DNA of 64,000 bases from Anticarsia gemmatalis. Lineage: Eukaryota; Arthropoda; Insecta; Lepidoptera; Erebidae. Below, one piece after another: positions 13,791 through 24,800 of the stretch (its first letter is position 1; the number at the start of each line of letters is the position of its first letter). The position numbers were made by a program, and so were the translations under genes. Location of the stretch: contig NC_134776.1 of NCBI RefSeq assembly GCF_050436995.1, forward strand, positions 15,789,001 to 15,853,000, given 5' to 3'. A model generated the notes under the pieces. That model saw only the letters and a list, made by a program, of their open reading frames with translations, had not been told where the DNA came from and did no database searches.

Positions 13791-14022
13791 CTAATCGTTT
13801 ATCCATTACAGTATTGTCTTCTTTGAATCGGATGTCAGGGAACAAAAGTATAAAATCTATCTCTTTGATGATATGGGAGGGAGTGTGAATCATCTTGGTA
13901 CCTATAGAAACTAGACGTAGCCAAAAATATGTACTATTATTACACATTTCCTTTTTAGAGAAGCCTTGTACTGTCATTAAACAGACGGACAGATGTGAAC
14001 CAGCTGGTTTGTCAGTGAGGAA
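13791..14022 (-). CDS. Candidate internal exon, unidentified gene or SPAG17 3' exon
   Basis: Open minus-strand frame with a good acceptor (TCTCTACATTTTGGTCCACAG before 14022) and a possible donor GATTAG|GTTTCA at 13791, phase 0 in and phase 1 out, 77 codons. The product starts FLTDKPAGSHLSVCLMTV and includes PSHIIKEIDFILLFPDIRF. The PAGxxLxVxL pattern faintly recalls the ASH-type domain at the vertebrate SPAG17 C-terminus, but this is weak. It could be chance: the surrounding frame is open for 129 codons. Confidence 0.25.
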
Positions 14023-14518
14023 CTGTGGACCAAAATGTAGAGACATACAAGGAGATTCGTGAATGATACAAGTGTGGTACAGGCAAAATTGCAACCAAAG
14101 GCATTAAAAGTCAGTTATAGTCATGTCCCGTAATCAAAAGGATTTTGCATAAAAAAGTAGCTTTTCTTTTCACTAACTCAGCTAATTACAAACTTACGAG
14201 TACATACATAAAATCATGGTATCTTCCAACATTGGTAGGCAGAGATTTACAAACTTGATTATTGCGAAATGCCTAATTAGAAAAGCAACGTCGAACCTGT
14301 ATGTAGAGTAAGCTTAAAGTCCCTCGTATAACCCGCATGATGCTGTAACGATCATATGGACAGGAAATAATAAAACAAGCCGTAACATGTGCCCTTGAGC
14401 GAAGATGTCCTTGAAAACTAGTTACAACCGACATGAGCCGTCCCAGATTGTTTGGAGAGATGTTAATACGAATAAAAATGGACGGAAAGATATATTAATT
14501 GAAGTAATTATAATAATA

Positions 14519-14719
14519 CTAGCTGACCCGCGCGTCACATAAGAGAGAATGGGTCATAATTTTCCCCGTTTTTGTAACATTCTTTATTAGTACTCTGCTC
14601 CTATTGGTCGCAGCGTGATGTTGTATAGAATAGCCTATAGTCTTCCTCAATAAAAATAAAAGAGATTAGAGCGCTCAGCCAAGGAAACAAGCTCTACAAT
14701 TTTATAATCTTAGTATAGG
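14519..14719 (-). mobile_element. Helitron-like element, family A, internally deleted
   Basis: Reverse copy: CTAGCTGACCCGCGCG at 14519, then GCTCCTATTGGTCG, and the decayed 5' end TATAATCTTAGTATAGG near 14719. It lies 150 bp left of the Harbinger-type element. Confidence 0.7.
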
Positions 14720-14872
14720 TGTATTTGCTAGAGCCGTAACTCCTATGAGAGAGGTTAAAATACTAAATTAAGTTACCGCTGACGTCTGTTGTCCAACTTG
14801 GCACTTCTTCAAGAACTTAATGCATGCAGGTTTTCTGACATTTTCCTTCACAGTTAAAACAAGTGACAATTA

Positions 14873-15572
14873 GAGTCCCCGCAGACTACAGACTTAAAAT
14901 CGGCCGATAGTTTAGTCTGGTTGGCCTGTTCGTGCGCACACTGTGCCAACAAAACAGTTGGGTTGGTCGCGAGTGCGCAGACTAGCCAACAAATGGTTTG
15001 GCCGATTAATTAAATTTACTAGAGTTGGTGAAGAGATCGGTCGCGTGAAATGTTTCTCAAAAATATTATTATTGCTTTATACTTGATACAAAGGAGAAAA
15101 AGAATGAAGAAGAGAAAGCGAGAGTATTGGGTACATCCCATTTACAGTAACAGATTATTGCAAGGGAAGTTTTACACTATTCATTCTAAATTACTAGACT
15201 TCCCGGAAAAAAATTTCTCCTTTTATCGAATGAGCGTAACTAGTTTCAACGAACTTGTTAAATTAATTGGACCTTCAATATCAAAGCAAGATACACATTT
15301 AAGACTTGCTATACCTGCAGAGGAGAGATTGAGCGTTACAATACGATGAAACAATCGCCAAGTGCGCGGGCGGCGCTTGAGCGCCATACTGATCAAGCGG
15401 TCGGCCGATAGTTCGCCGATGGTTCAGTTTGAAGGCAATCGTGAAGCCCATCAAACTTTTTTATCGGCCGATACTGAATGACTATAATGTGCGCATCTGC
15501 ATACATCTTCATACTGATTAAGAAGCCGACCAAACTATCGGCCGATAGAAAGTTCGTAGTTTGCGGGGGCTC
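14873..15572 (+). mobile_element. PIF/Harbinger-type DNA element with 3-bp TTA target duplication
   Basis: A 700-bp element bounded by inverted termini: the left end is GAGTCCCCGCAGACTAC and the right end, read inward, is GAGCCCCCGCAAACTAC. Similarity continues about 45 bp to an ATCGGCCGATAGTTTRGTC block. TTA flanks both sides (14870-14872 and 15573-15575), the usual Harbinger target duplication. It contains a short transposase-like open frame (15050-15349) but not a full nuclease, so it cannot move by itself. The palindrome CGGCCG in an ATCGGCCGAT context recurs at least four times near the ends. Confidence 0.85.
15050..15349 (+). pseudogene. Truncated Harbinger transposase-like fragment (99 aa)
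   Basis: Open frame inside the Harbinger-type element, with a basic start (RRKRMKKRKREYW) then VHPIYSNRL, HSKLLDFPEKNFSFYRMS and PAEERLSVTIR. This matches my memory of the N-terminal region of insect ALP1/HARBI1-like nuclease proteins (WVHPI, F-x-L, FFRMS, AEERLAVTLR). The frame stops directly after the SVTIR segment, before the DDE nuclease catalytic region would start, so it is a leftover N-terminal piece. Translation is not shown. Confidence 0.7.
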
Positions 15573-16062
15573 TTAATCTCACAGACACACACTACTCCGG
15601 CAAGTTGGAAGTGCGTGCGTCGAGTTCGAATAAGAATCTCTGGCGTGGGAGGCGAGCGCTTGCACCACATGGTATAAGTTTTGATAATCGGTTTGTTGTG
15701 AGTGTTAATTACTTTGTCGGACATTTATAATCACTTTATCATGGCTAAGTTTCCCTAGATACTGGATAGAAACCTAATATCTAATCGAAATAACTGCAAT
15801 GAACTTTTTAACTAGATAAAACAAGAACAAAGGAATATCCCCGTTAACAGAACACATGTAAATTAATGAATAGTGAAGAATAATTAGATAGTACAACACA
15901 AAAGGGGAACGTAAATCATAAAAGCGTGCACACTTAGCGTTCGACGGCAGTCAGTAATTTGCATACGACACTTTACCGGTAATAGTATCCCACTCGCGGA
16001 AAAGTGCAGCCCAGTGACAACATGTAGCCACTACTCTCTAATTAAAATGTCAAATGATAGCT

Positions 16063-16319
16063 CAATTCTGTGCCTCTAGTGAATAATTGTATAAGTCGGG
16101 TTTTGTCGAAAATGAGTTAAGAAATTAAAGTGCACTTATATCCCACTTTAGACATATTTTAAGCGTAAGTTAACCTTTTTGCACACTTTCTCATTTTCAA
16201 AGATAAATAAAATCTGTTTTCCCCAATCGATAAAGCATTTTATCTGAACATTTTGGTACACTTACCTCATTTTCGATATAATCGGACTTATATCTTTTTT
16301 CAATAGAGGCACAGAATTG
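16063..16319. repeat. Diverged inverted repeat, likely old MITE
   Basis: CAATTCTGTGCCTCTAGTGA at the left is complementary to TCAATAGAGGCACAGAATTG at the right; arms continue about 65 bp with mismatches (GTATAAGTC.. / ..GACTTATATC; TCGAAAATGAG / CTCATTTTCGA). The interior has another TCTCATTTTC motif. Confidence 0.5.
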
Positions 16320-16436
16320 TTGTGGGTAGTTGAAAACTCGAAACAATTGGATTGGGTCGTAGGGAGAGTCGGAGTGGTAGTGTTGTTGTTTCCGGCGTTC
16401 AGTGCCAACCCTCAATTAAAGTTCCCTAGTAATTTG

Positions 16437-16444
16437 TGACGTCA
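16437..16444. promoter_or_regulatory. CRE-like TGACGTCA site
   Basis: Palindromic TGACGTCA in TTTGTGACGTCATGCG, the consensus for CREB/ATF factors. A single short site, so chance is possible. No adjacent gene is identified. Confidence 0.2.
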
Positions 16445-18876
16445 TGCGAGGGAAAACTTGCGTGTTATTAAAAGAGGTGTGTGTAATAGATGTACATCGT
16501 TGCGTGTCATTGTGGGATGCTCTCCGGGTGGTGGACGGAGTTTTGGTTGACATTAAATCGTACAGGTGTTTGTGTAGATTAGTGTAGGAGTTCCAAAGTT
16601 TTGATTTTGACTATTATCGTGTTAGGTGTAGCGTTTTAGCGCAAGCTTTTGTTATCTTGATACGAATGCTAAAAGTGTCTTTTTCTTATTAGAGAAATAG
16701 CCACCACAAATGTTACGCAGACAGAATTTTGACAGGCAGAGATTTTATAATAAAAATTATAGTTTCAAAGCTCAATAGTCTGCTCTATCTCTCCAAATAT
16801 TTTCGATACGAACTATATCGTGTTATGTGTATTGTTGTATAACAATGAAGTCAACTTTTCCCGACAGAGGGATTATTAAATAAGCTCCAAGAATTTGTTA
16901 CATAATATATCATTATAATTTATTGCATTCTGGTGATGATGAAAAAATAGTAGCAAATTAGTATCCCCTAATTAGAAAATCGTCTAATCTAGATGATACG
17001 TTATCTCATATCACAAGAGGCTTCCTCTTCACAAGATTTGGCCCTGAATTGATTGTATAAGAAAAATGTCTTTAGTCTTGCATGTTATAACAATGAGCAC
17101 TTATTGGTTACAAACGCCAAGCGGCTGACGGTCAGACATTGATGGAAACCCGACCGTGTTTTGTCGCGCGCTCAATGCAACGACGCTCCCCCTGCACACC
17201 TGCGCTGCAACTGAACGACAACACCAATACGAACGCTATGCAATGCTGCTTTAAAACCACTAATGTCTTATTAGACTCGCGTACAAAGAGCAATGGTTAC
17301 ATGATTTTAAATTTTAGTTAGAATGACTGGCTACTATTGTGTCATCATTGTAGAGTGAGAATTCCGTTCCGCCGTATAGCGTCCCCTTAGGTATTTCGTC
17401 CCCAACCTCTACTTTGTGATGGTATTTAACTTCCACTTTTTACGCTGATGGCATTATTTAAAGATAAGAACCTTCAGTTTTAAACGTACGTCAATGAATT
17501 GCTATTGAAATTACCGGCGGACTAATGTAAATAGAATCATATGTGATTAATATTCAATTAGGTGGTGTTGTTCAATTGTGAATCTTATTGCTTTAGGAAA
17601 CAGTTTAAAGTAGAGTATGGCGGTGAAGGAATAAATTATTGCAAAGGTACTTTTGTGTTACAAAAGATACCTATACCTACGGTAGTTAAGGTAATGAATA
17701 GGTAAATGAATTCGGTTTGAAACGTGTAGGAAGAACAACTACCTATTATGAGAACGGCGGCTGGCATTCTAACTTAACTTTAGTATTACTAGATAGCAAA
17801 TTGAACTGGTAGAAAGGGCATAAGCTACTAAGTAGGTACATGCATAAAATCAAGCATTCTTCCCATAGGGGTAGGCAGAGACCAGAGAACGCCACTTGGT
17901 CCGGCCCTTACAAACTTCCTTTGCTTTATTCAAATACATCTTGTACTTGTTACTAATCCCTATTATTCCATAAATTGTACAAATCCAATACTAGGTATTT
18001 TACCATACTCCCTACCCATACAATGCACCCCTTAACTCCCCTATGCATTCAATATATTTATTGGTTTAAAAGGGTCAGTTTATAAAAAAGTAGCCAAGCA
18101 AGTAAATCTGTATAACAAAATAAATTGTAACACGTTTGCGCTTCTTGTTACGACATTCCGGTTCCACGGACATATTTATGTTTAGTCATATGATTTATAA
18201 TAATGTTTACTTGTACATACCAATAAGAATTGTTGAATAAGTCATTTATAAATACCTTGCTACCTACAACAATTTAGTCATCGGCAATATTATTTAAGTA
18301 CTTATAAGCTACCTACTTGTTTTTGGAAGAGCAAACAATATAGCAGAATCCTCAGTTAAATATAGGCCTACAATAAAGTACTTAGGTATGTAGTCAGTAA
18401 GATAAGAATGTAATATGGTATGTGGTTGAGAATAAATAAACAGACAAAGTTTTGTTGTGACAAAGTTAAAACCTATTTCCTCCATTAATTACTGCTCAGA
18501 AAGTTTTATAATAACTGCTTCTTTAGAACTGTGTTACAATATTTTGGTATGATTGGCCGAGCGAAGGATAGCTACGCGTATAAGCTGGCTGTCACAATGT
18601 CATATGAGGTAAACACTCGTGAACAAGTGTGCAAACATAACACCCACACAAGACCTGTGCCGGGCTCATCTCGACGACTCTTCACCGCCGGGATAGTTCC
18701 ACGTAATTACACTTTATGTGAGAAAACTAATAAACGGGACTGCACGCATTCTGATAAAGGTTGACACACACGAACACAATAGTCTAGTTCAATGACACGG
18801 TCGTTCAACGCGACACCTAACGCCATCTTTTATCACTTATCAGAAACAACAATTCAATTAGTTGCTAAATACTCAC
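16445..18876. other. No gene recognised
   Basis: AT-rich apart from a small GC-richer spot near 17.1-17.26 kb. Holds the reverse repeat fragment near 17855-17915. No supported coding. Confidence 0.45.
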
Positions 18877-19460
18877 GTGAAAACTCCTCCGGTTTACGTG
18901 GTACGTCCGCATTATCGGCAAAATCACACACCCGGTGAAAATATAAACACATAAATGTTGACAAACAACGCGTCGCATGCAAATGTGACGCTGACACGAT
19001 CCTTCACAAGGGCCCAGGACGGACTGTCCGGAGCGTCCGGGCGTCGCTGCGGTCCCTTTCGTGGCTAGGGCCGCGGAGCGGAGGCGGCGCACATTGGCTG
19101 CGAGGCCGGCCAATGACAGCGCGCGCTGCGCTCCTCCGCCACTGGCTGACATCGTCACAGCGGAAAAAGCGGTGGGGAAAACAACTGACGAATTCGTCTA
19201 CACACGCTGACTCTTCTCTCGCCATTCGTTTCACACACAAATTGGCGTGCGAGGCCACACCACTCGGTGCTGAGACACCAATCGGCTGTGGCCGAGCACC
19301 AGTCGATGGGATCAAGCACGCGACAACTGTGCGACAAGCCATTGCATCATAGCTCTCGCCGTCGTCGACATGGCGAGAATTATTTTGAGACGCACCTAAA
19401 AACGTCCGGTAACAAAATCTAGGTTTATTTCTGGCATTAACAGTATCGATGCGCATGAGT
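18877..19460 (-). promoter_or_regulatory. GC-rich promoter-like patch with minus-strand first-exon donor
   Basis: A sharp rise in GC and CpG compared with the AT-rich surroundings. CCAAT-type motifs are present (CAGCCAATG and its inverse CATTGGCC, plus GGCCAATGACAGCG). On the minus strand an exon-like stretch ends ..GGAGTTTTCAC|GTGAGTATT at 18877, a near-consensus splice donor. This suggests a transcription start at about 19.0-19.2 kb with a mostly non-coding first exon, reading toward lower coordinates. No conserved protein is encoded in its long overlapping frames, which follow from the low stop density of GC-rich DNA. Confidence 0.4.
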
Positions 19461-20185
19461 AACGGCCCGATTATTCATACCCAGAGCGGGCTATTCACTC
19501 GACGAGTCCACTAAATATAACAATGACTGGAGCTACCTAGCGGCGTTGAAATCGTTTTGTTCTTGATGCGGCTCAAGTGTCTCAATCGTCACGTATCTAC
19601 TTAGTGAACGTGTATGAGAATTTACATCACTCTCGCTTTCTTCACTATTTCATATCCACCTGGTTGTAATACTACAGTCAACAGTTATTTCACTTTGGAA
19701 TTGAAATCCACAATCTGCTTACACACGCACCAGACATCATGGTAGTCTAAACAAAAGGCAGCAAATTCAGTAAACAAAGTACATCCAACCAGAGCAGCAG
19801 AACAGCGTAACGAACAACAAGTATTATTGTCAACAAGCGTCGTAGCGAGAGTGCAACAATCACCGACACGGAGCACAAACAATGGCGCGGACACTCGATT
19901 GTTACATTCGACTGATAACTACTGCGTACGTCAACAAGGAGCTGCTATTCTAAGTATACATATTCAGTGTTTACAGGTAGATCAATGTGATATCTGTTCT
20001 ATTCACTCAATAGTTACGGTCACAATCAAAACTCACGGTTACGACTATATAGCTGCTCTAATCAAGACAGAAAATCGGTTTCTTATGATTGTGGAAACCG
20101 AAAAAACCAAACTGCACTAAGTTTTCCAAGTGCTTGCAGCTTTTAAAATTTCTTCTACTTTATTTGTGGCAATCATCTGAGGGGG

Positions 20186-20380
20186 CGATCTCTACTACTA
20201 CTTACTTAGTACTACCGATAACCGACAATCGGCTTGCTGTCTAAAAATTTTGTATGAAAATCTGATCAGCGCCTCTAGTAGACAGCGTAGAAATTTATTT
20301 AACAGAATATTTAAAATGTCAAAATCTCTATATCTACTGGAAGGTACCAATTGTACAGAATCTCGCTACTGACGGTTGCC
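20186..20380. repeat. Decayed MITE copy (AATCTGATCAGCGCCTCT family)
   Basis: Shares ACTACCGATAACCGACAATC, GAAAATCTGATCAGCGCCTC, AAAATGTCAAAATCTC and ACAGAATCTCGCTAC with the element at 46198-46651, and lacks the inserted SINE. Confidence 0.55.
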
Positions 20381-20759
20381 TTTATACTATTGAGCTTAAA
20401 GTTAAATGCTTAAACTAAAATTTCTTCCATTTACAAACTACTTTCAATCGCCGATTTAATTTTGCACTTTTGTGTTGGACTTGTTGCAAGTCTCATTTCA
20501 ACACAAGATCGAAATTTGCATCATATAAAAAAGGCACAAGAGACTATTATCCCATTGTCAGAAAAACTTGATTCGACAAATCGATTTGATAAATATCTAA
20601 TGTATTGAAAATCTATCAACAGCTACTAAATTAAAAAATAACCATTAAGATTCTTTAACTTAGCTATAATATGATATCGTATCGGCATCTTAAGAATCTC
20701 CATTTTCCTCAATCATTATCAGTCCAGGCAGTATTAATTGTTGCCAAACATAAAATTCA

Positions 20760-20838
20760 TAAAATTCCCTTCCCCTCGTTTGGGAGGAGACCCTTGCCCT
20801 GCAGTGGGACAGATATGGGTTAATAAAAAAACATAAAA
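20760..20838 (+). mobile_element. tRNA-derived SINE, family 2, 3' end
   Basis: CCCCTCGTTTGGGAGGAGAC, CCTTGCCCTGCAGTGGGAC, ATGGGTTAATAAAAAAAC: the last 80 bp of the family with a short A-rich tail. Confidence 0.6.
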
Positions 20839-21662
20839 AAGGGAGTTTCTTAAACGTCTATATAATATGAATAGTAATTTCAAGGTTAGCACGAGGAGGT
20901 TCTTTGTGCAAAAATCGGCAATAACCATTCAGATTGAAGATGGAATCAGATAAGGTATGTTAAAAATATCTTAGCAATTAGAATAGATCCTGTACATGAT
21001 ACTTGTATCATGTATTGGTGGTCAAATAAAAAGCACCAAATGTACAGTAGGCACCTCTTCTAAAAATAGACCAATACAGGCATTACGATACACCTAAATC
21101 GAAATTAGCAACCTGCGAGCGCTCTAGAATAGCCAGTGATGGTGCAAAATAATAACGAAGTTGTTCTATAAAATGAAACAAGTTAAACGAGGGGCATAAA
21201 CGTTTACTTCACTAAAAAAGTTAGTTAAAACGTTAACAAATATATTATGTAAGTAACAGATAACTTTTCCGGCAATTCTTATAATACACGAATGCGGGTT
21301 GACTTTATGTGGAAATTGCAAAATATACAATACTACTGCTTTAAAAAAAAATATGTTTGCAGTTGATGATGAGTGCAAGCTTTTATGTCTGCAATGGGAA
21401 CCTACCACCCCTTAGTTGCATAAGGTCTTTACTTGGATTTTTACCAATAAGAGAATCGGATACGTCTTTTTACCGGACCCCAACTAATACCGCAAAACTG
21501 GTTAAACATTTTACTATCTGCTAATGTCACAACCCGCATTCATATATTGTAAGAACCAAATCAATGTACGATTTGCTTTCAACTGCGCACTTGTCAACGT
21601 CAGACACAATGCAGCTAACAGTCCAGTATTTTGACGTTTACAAGTGCATAGTAGAAAAAAAC

Positions 21663-21814
21663 AAATTACCTACATTCTACTAAATAAATGGTGCCGTTAC
21701 TGTATACCCGGCAGACACCAAAAAAGCTTGCTAAAGGGGACAATATTTGACATTGACAAGTACAAATCAAATTACATTCTACTGAATAAATGGCGCAGAT
21801 ACTGTATACCCGGT
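21663..21814. repeat. 102-bp-offset direct duplication across the SPAG17 stop
   Basis: ACATTCTACTAAATAAATGG..TACTGTATACCCGG near 21672-21711 recurs as ACATTCTACTGAATAAATGG..TACTGTATACCCGG near 21774-21813. On the minus strand both units carry the GYTV(S/T)APFI-stop codons that end SPAG17 in the present model. Confidence 0.7.
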
Positions 21815-24800
21815 GGTTATTTCTTCTGTAGGTGTTTTCGAGTCTTCGCCACACACGCACTTCATCTGCCGGCGTTCGGCCTTCGTCACCGCCTCGTCGG
21901 TCATGTGGTTCATCTCCCACCAGATAGCACCTCCCAGCACGTTGCGGAAGTACGGAGGAACTACGCCTTCGCGGAGAAGATACCTGGATATAAAATAAAT
22001 GTGTTGACACAAAAGTATCAAGAAGAAAGTAAATTTAATGAGCCTAAAGGACAACTTTAGATTTAAGCGCCTTTCAAAAATCATGAAGTGAAACAATTTA
22101 CTTTAAATGTTACTGCCTTTTAGACATGCAACGGAGTGGAATTGTTAGAGTCAGATATTGTTAGATATAATTTCCATTGATTAAAATATAGTTGAAAAAT
22201 AAGGAAAATACACTTAAACGTAAGGTTTTTTTTGTAAATAAAGCTGGCATTGACTTCGTAAATATCTAAAGTAGGTAGATAGTAGGTACCTATACGCCAC
22301 CGTTATTAGGCATTTCTCAACAACTTTCTTCATCAAAGTGTTATTGAATATGTTGAATAAATAGTTCAGCATTTTAACACATAAGAGCCTAATTAGTCAC
22401 TCGAGCCTTTTGCCCACCTACGCATATATTATCGTCTCTCGACATATATAGCAAGATTCCTAAGTACATACTGAACAAACAATCAGTCATTGGACGAGTC
22501 AAAGATGCATACATCAGCTTTTAGCTCGCACTAGACACTAGGTATCAAGTTACACGATCATCTCAAAATGGCGACACGATTGCGGTCCATTGCAATAAAG
22601 AGAGTAAAGTAACAAACAGACTGCCGCGCGCAGACGCGTGGGTTTTTCAAAAAGTCTATTTAAACCTCAGACAATTTAGTTCTCTGACTGGTTGTATTGT
22701 ACCTTACTATATCTTAGTGCATTGCGAGTCTAGACTTACAGTTAACTATTCTACCTACGCCCATTGTGTGCCGTTTAGATAAATAACAACAAGTGTTTGC
22801 TAGATAATTTATTGTACCTAGCAATCTTAGCTAACGACTAAATTAAATTATAGGTAAACAGTCTTAATACCGACTTGTAAATTACAGTGTTGGAAATCAT
22901 TCAACTTAATTTGCTGATATAATTTTCCTCGTGAAAATTCAGCTGAAAATGTGCGTAGGTCAACACTACATTTACTAAGTAATTGTAAAACTAGTCAATA
23001 ATGTTGCATTTTCAGATTGACGGCCAGTGTAAAACTCATATCTTGAGAATCGGATAAAGGTATCTAGATATAATTAACACACACTGCCTAAGTAGGCAGT
23101 GTGTGTTAATAGGTAAGCAGGCTTTTCCCTTATTTTTTTATGAATTCTACAAAACAGCAGATATTGCTCATTAACCAGTTATGAAACGATCTAAGTATAG
23201 ATAGCTATGGGAAATTGGGAACTGTCACAGTTCCTATCATGCGCTGGTCATTAGATAGGTCAGATACTCAGTATTATTAGTAGTTACACTCAGTATTATA
23301 CTTCAGTCATTATTTGGTAATCAGAGCGTATCAAATAGTGACGTACTTATAAAACTCTTCCTCCTTGTACTCCTCAGCTCGCCGGCGCCAGTATCTGCGC
23401 AGGTTGGGGCTCATCTCCTCCGTCTGGTCTAGCTGCCTCACCGAGATCTCGCGTTCCTCATCCTGTCTTGACTCCGACATGAACTCTGTGTAAAATACAC
23501 CAGATATTATTACCAGTGCTTGATGTTTTCATCACACAAAATCGTGACTACCACTGAAATGGGATTTGACAAGGAGATATTTAATAAGAGCCCATTTTTG
23601 TAAGCACGGGTTCGTACACCTTACGCCTACGATAGTTAACTTCAACACAATATTCACTTACCTATATTATTTATCAAATAAAAGCTAAGATATATTTTTA
23701 TTAACTAAACTTGTGCTAACTTTCAACTTAATAATGGAATCCTCCTACGCTTAAGTTAAGGTTCTTTATTCTTTAAAGAACCCCACGTACATTGGAAAGC
23801 AAGACTGACTGTAGATCCCAAAGATGTAGAAATTTAAAAAATATTAAGGTATACTCGTATCTACCATTCCTTTGGGTAGGTATGTCAAAGTTTATCTCAC
23901 TGGTCACCGTGGATAGTGCTAAGGATAACATGTTAGCTTGACACCACCTTTGCAGGGAATAGTTTCGCCATTATCGCAAAACGAAACAACATTAAGCCTT
24001 TTATTGGATTGAAACTTAAGACGTCTAATAACACGAATACAACATTATACAACATATACATTAGATAAATGGAACTTGTTTCCATTCCATTCCGGCTTCT
24101 TGTTCCAAATAACTAAAGACACGTCGATTTCAGTTGTTGTTTAAACTAAGATTACAATCTTTAAACACTGCCAAAAGAACAGGTGTCTTGTTAATCAAAC
24201 CTTTGACCAAAAACTAATAAATGTCATATTATTACCTTCTCCGAATTCTCCTTCGACATACATTTCCTCAGGTTCAGGGGCGGCTGGAGTGGTAGTGATC
24301 GTGGCTTTAGCTCGTGTCTGCACGTCGTCGGCGAGCTTTTCACGGAGCTCCTCGTAAATCCTGTTTGTTATCAGCCTAATTTACATTACTTAGTTATTCA
24401 ATCACCGGAGACGTATTCGCAGATCGAGTAATCAGTTGATTTCGCAGCAAAAAAGCGTTAAAAATTAAAGTAGGTAGATAGAAATATTTATGGAGTAGCT
24501 TTGCGAAGTTTGCGAGACAAAAAGGACTTATTGTGGACATTACCTAGTCGTATTGTACGATCGCTTACGACGTTGAAAATGCAGAGTGCTTGCCGCCCAT
24601 TACAGGTATATATTACAGCAATACACAAACTAACAAAGTGTATACTTATCTACTCTTTGTCCATAACGACTAGACTACTAATTCAATTCAGATAAAATTT
24701 GGCTATGTGATAGACTCTGGATACAGAATTTATTATGAAATCCAAGCGACCACTCGAGCGAACAAATTCCTAGTTAACTATAACTGGAAACACCTACTTA

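Noticed and set aside
19004..19456. 150-codon minus frame and overlapping frames in the GC-rich patch
   Set aside because: Three overlapping frames are open at once, as expected from low stop density in GC-rich DNA. The product has no recognisable family, so I list the patch as promoter-like.
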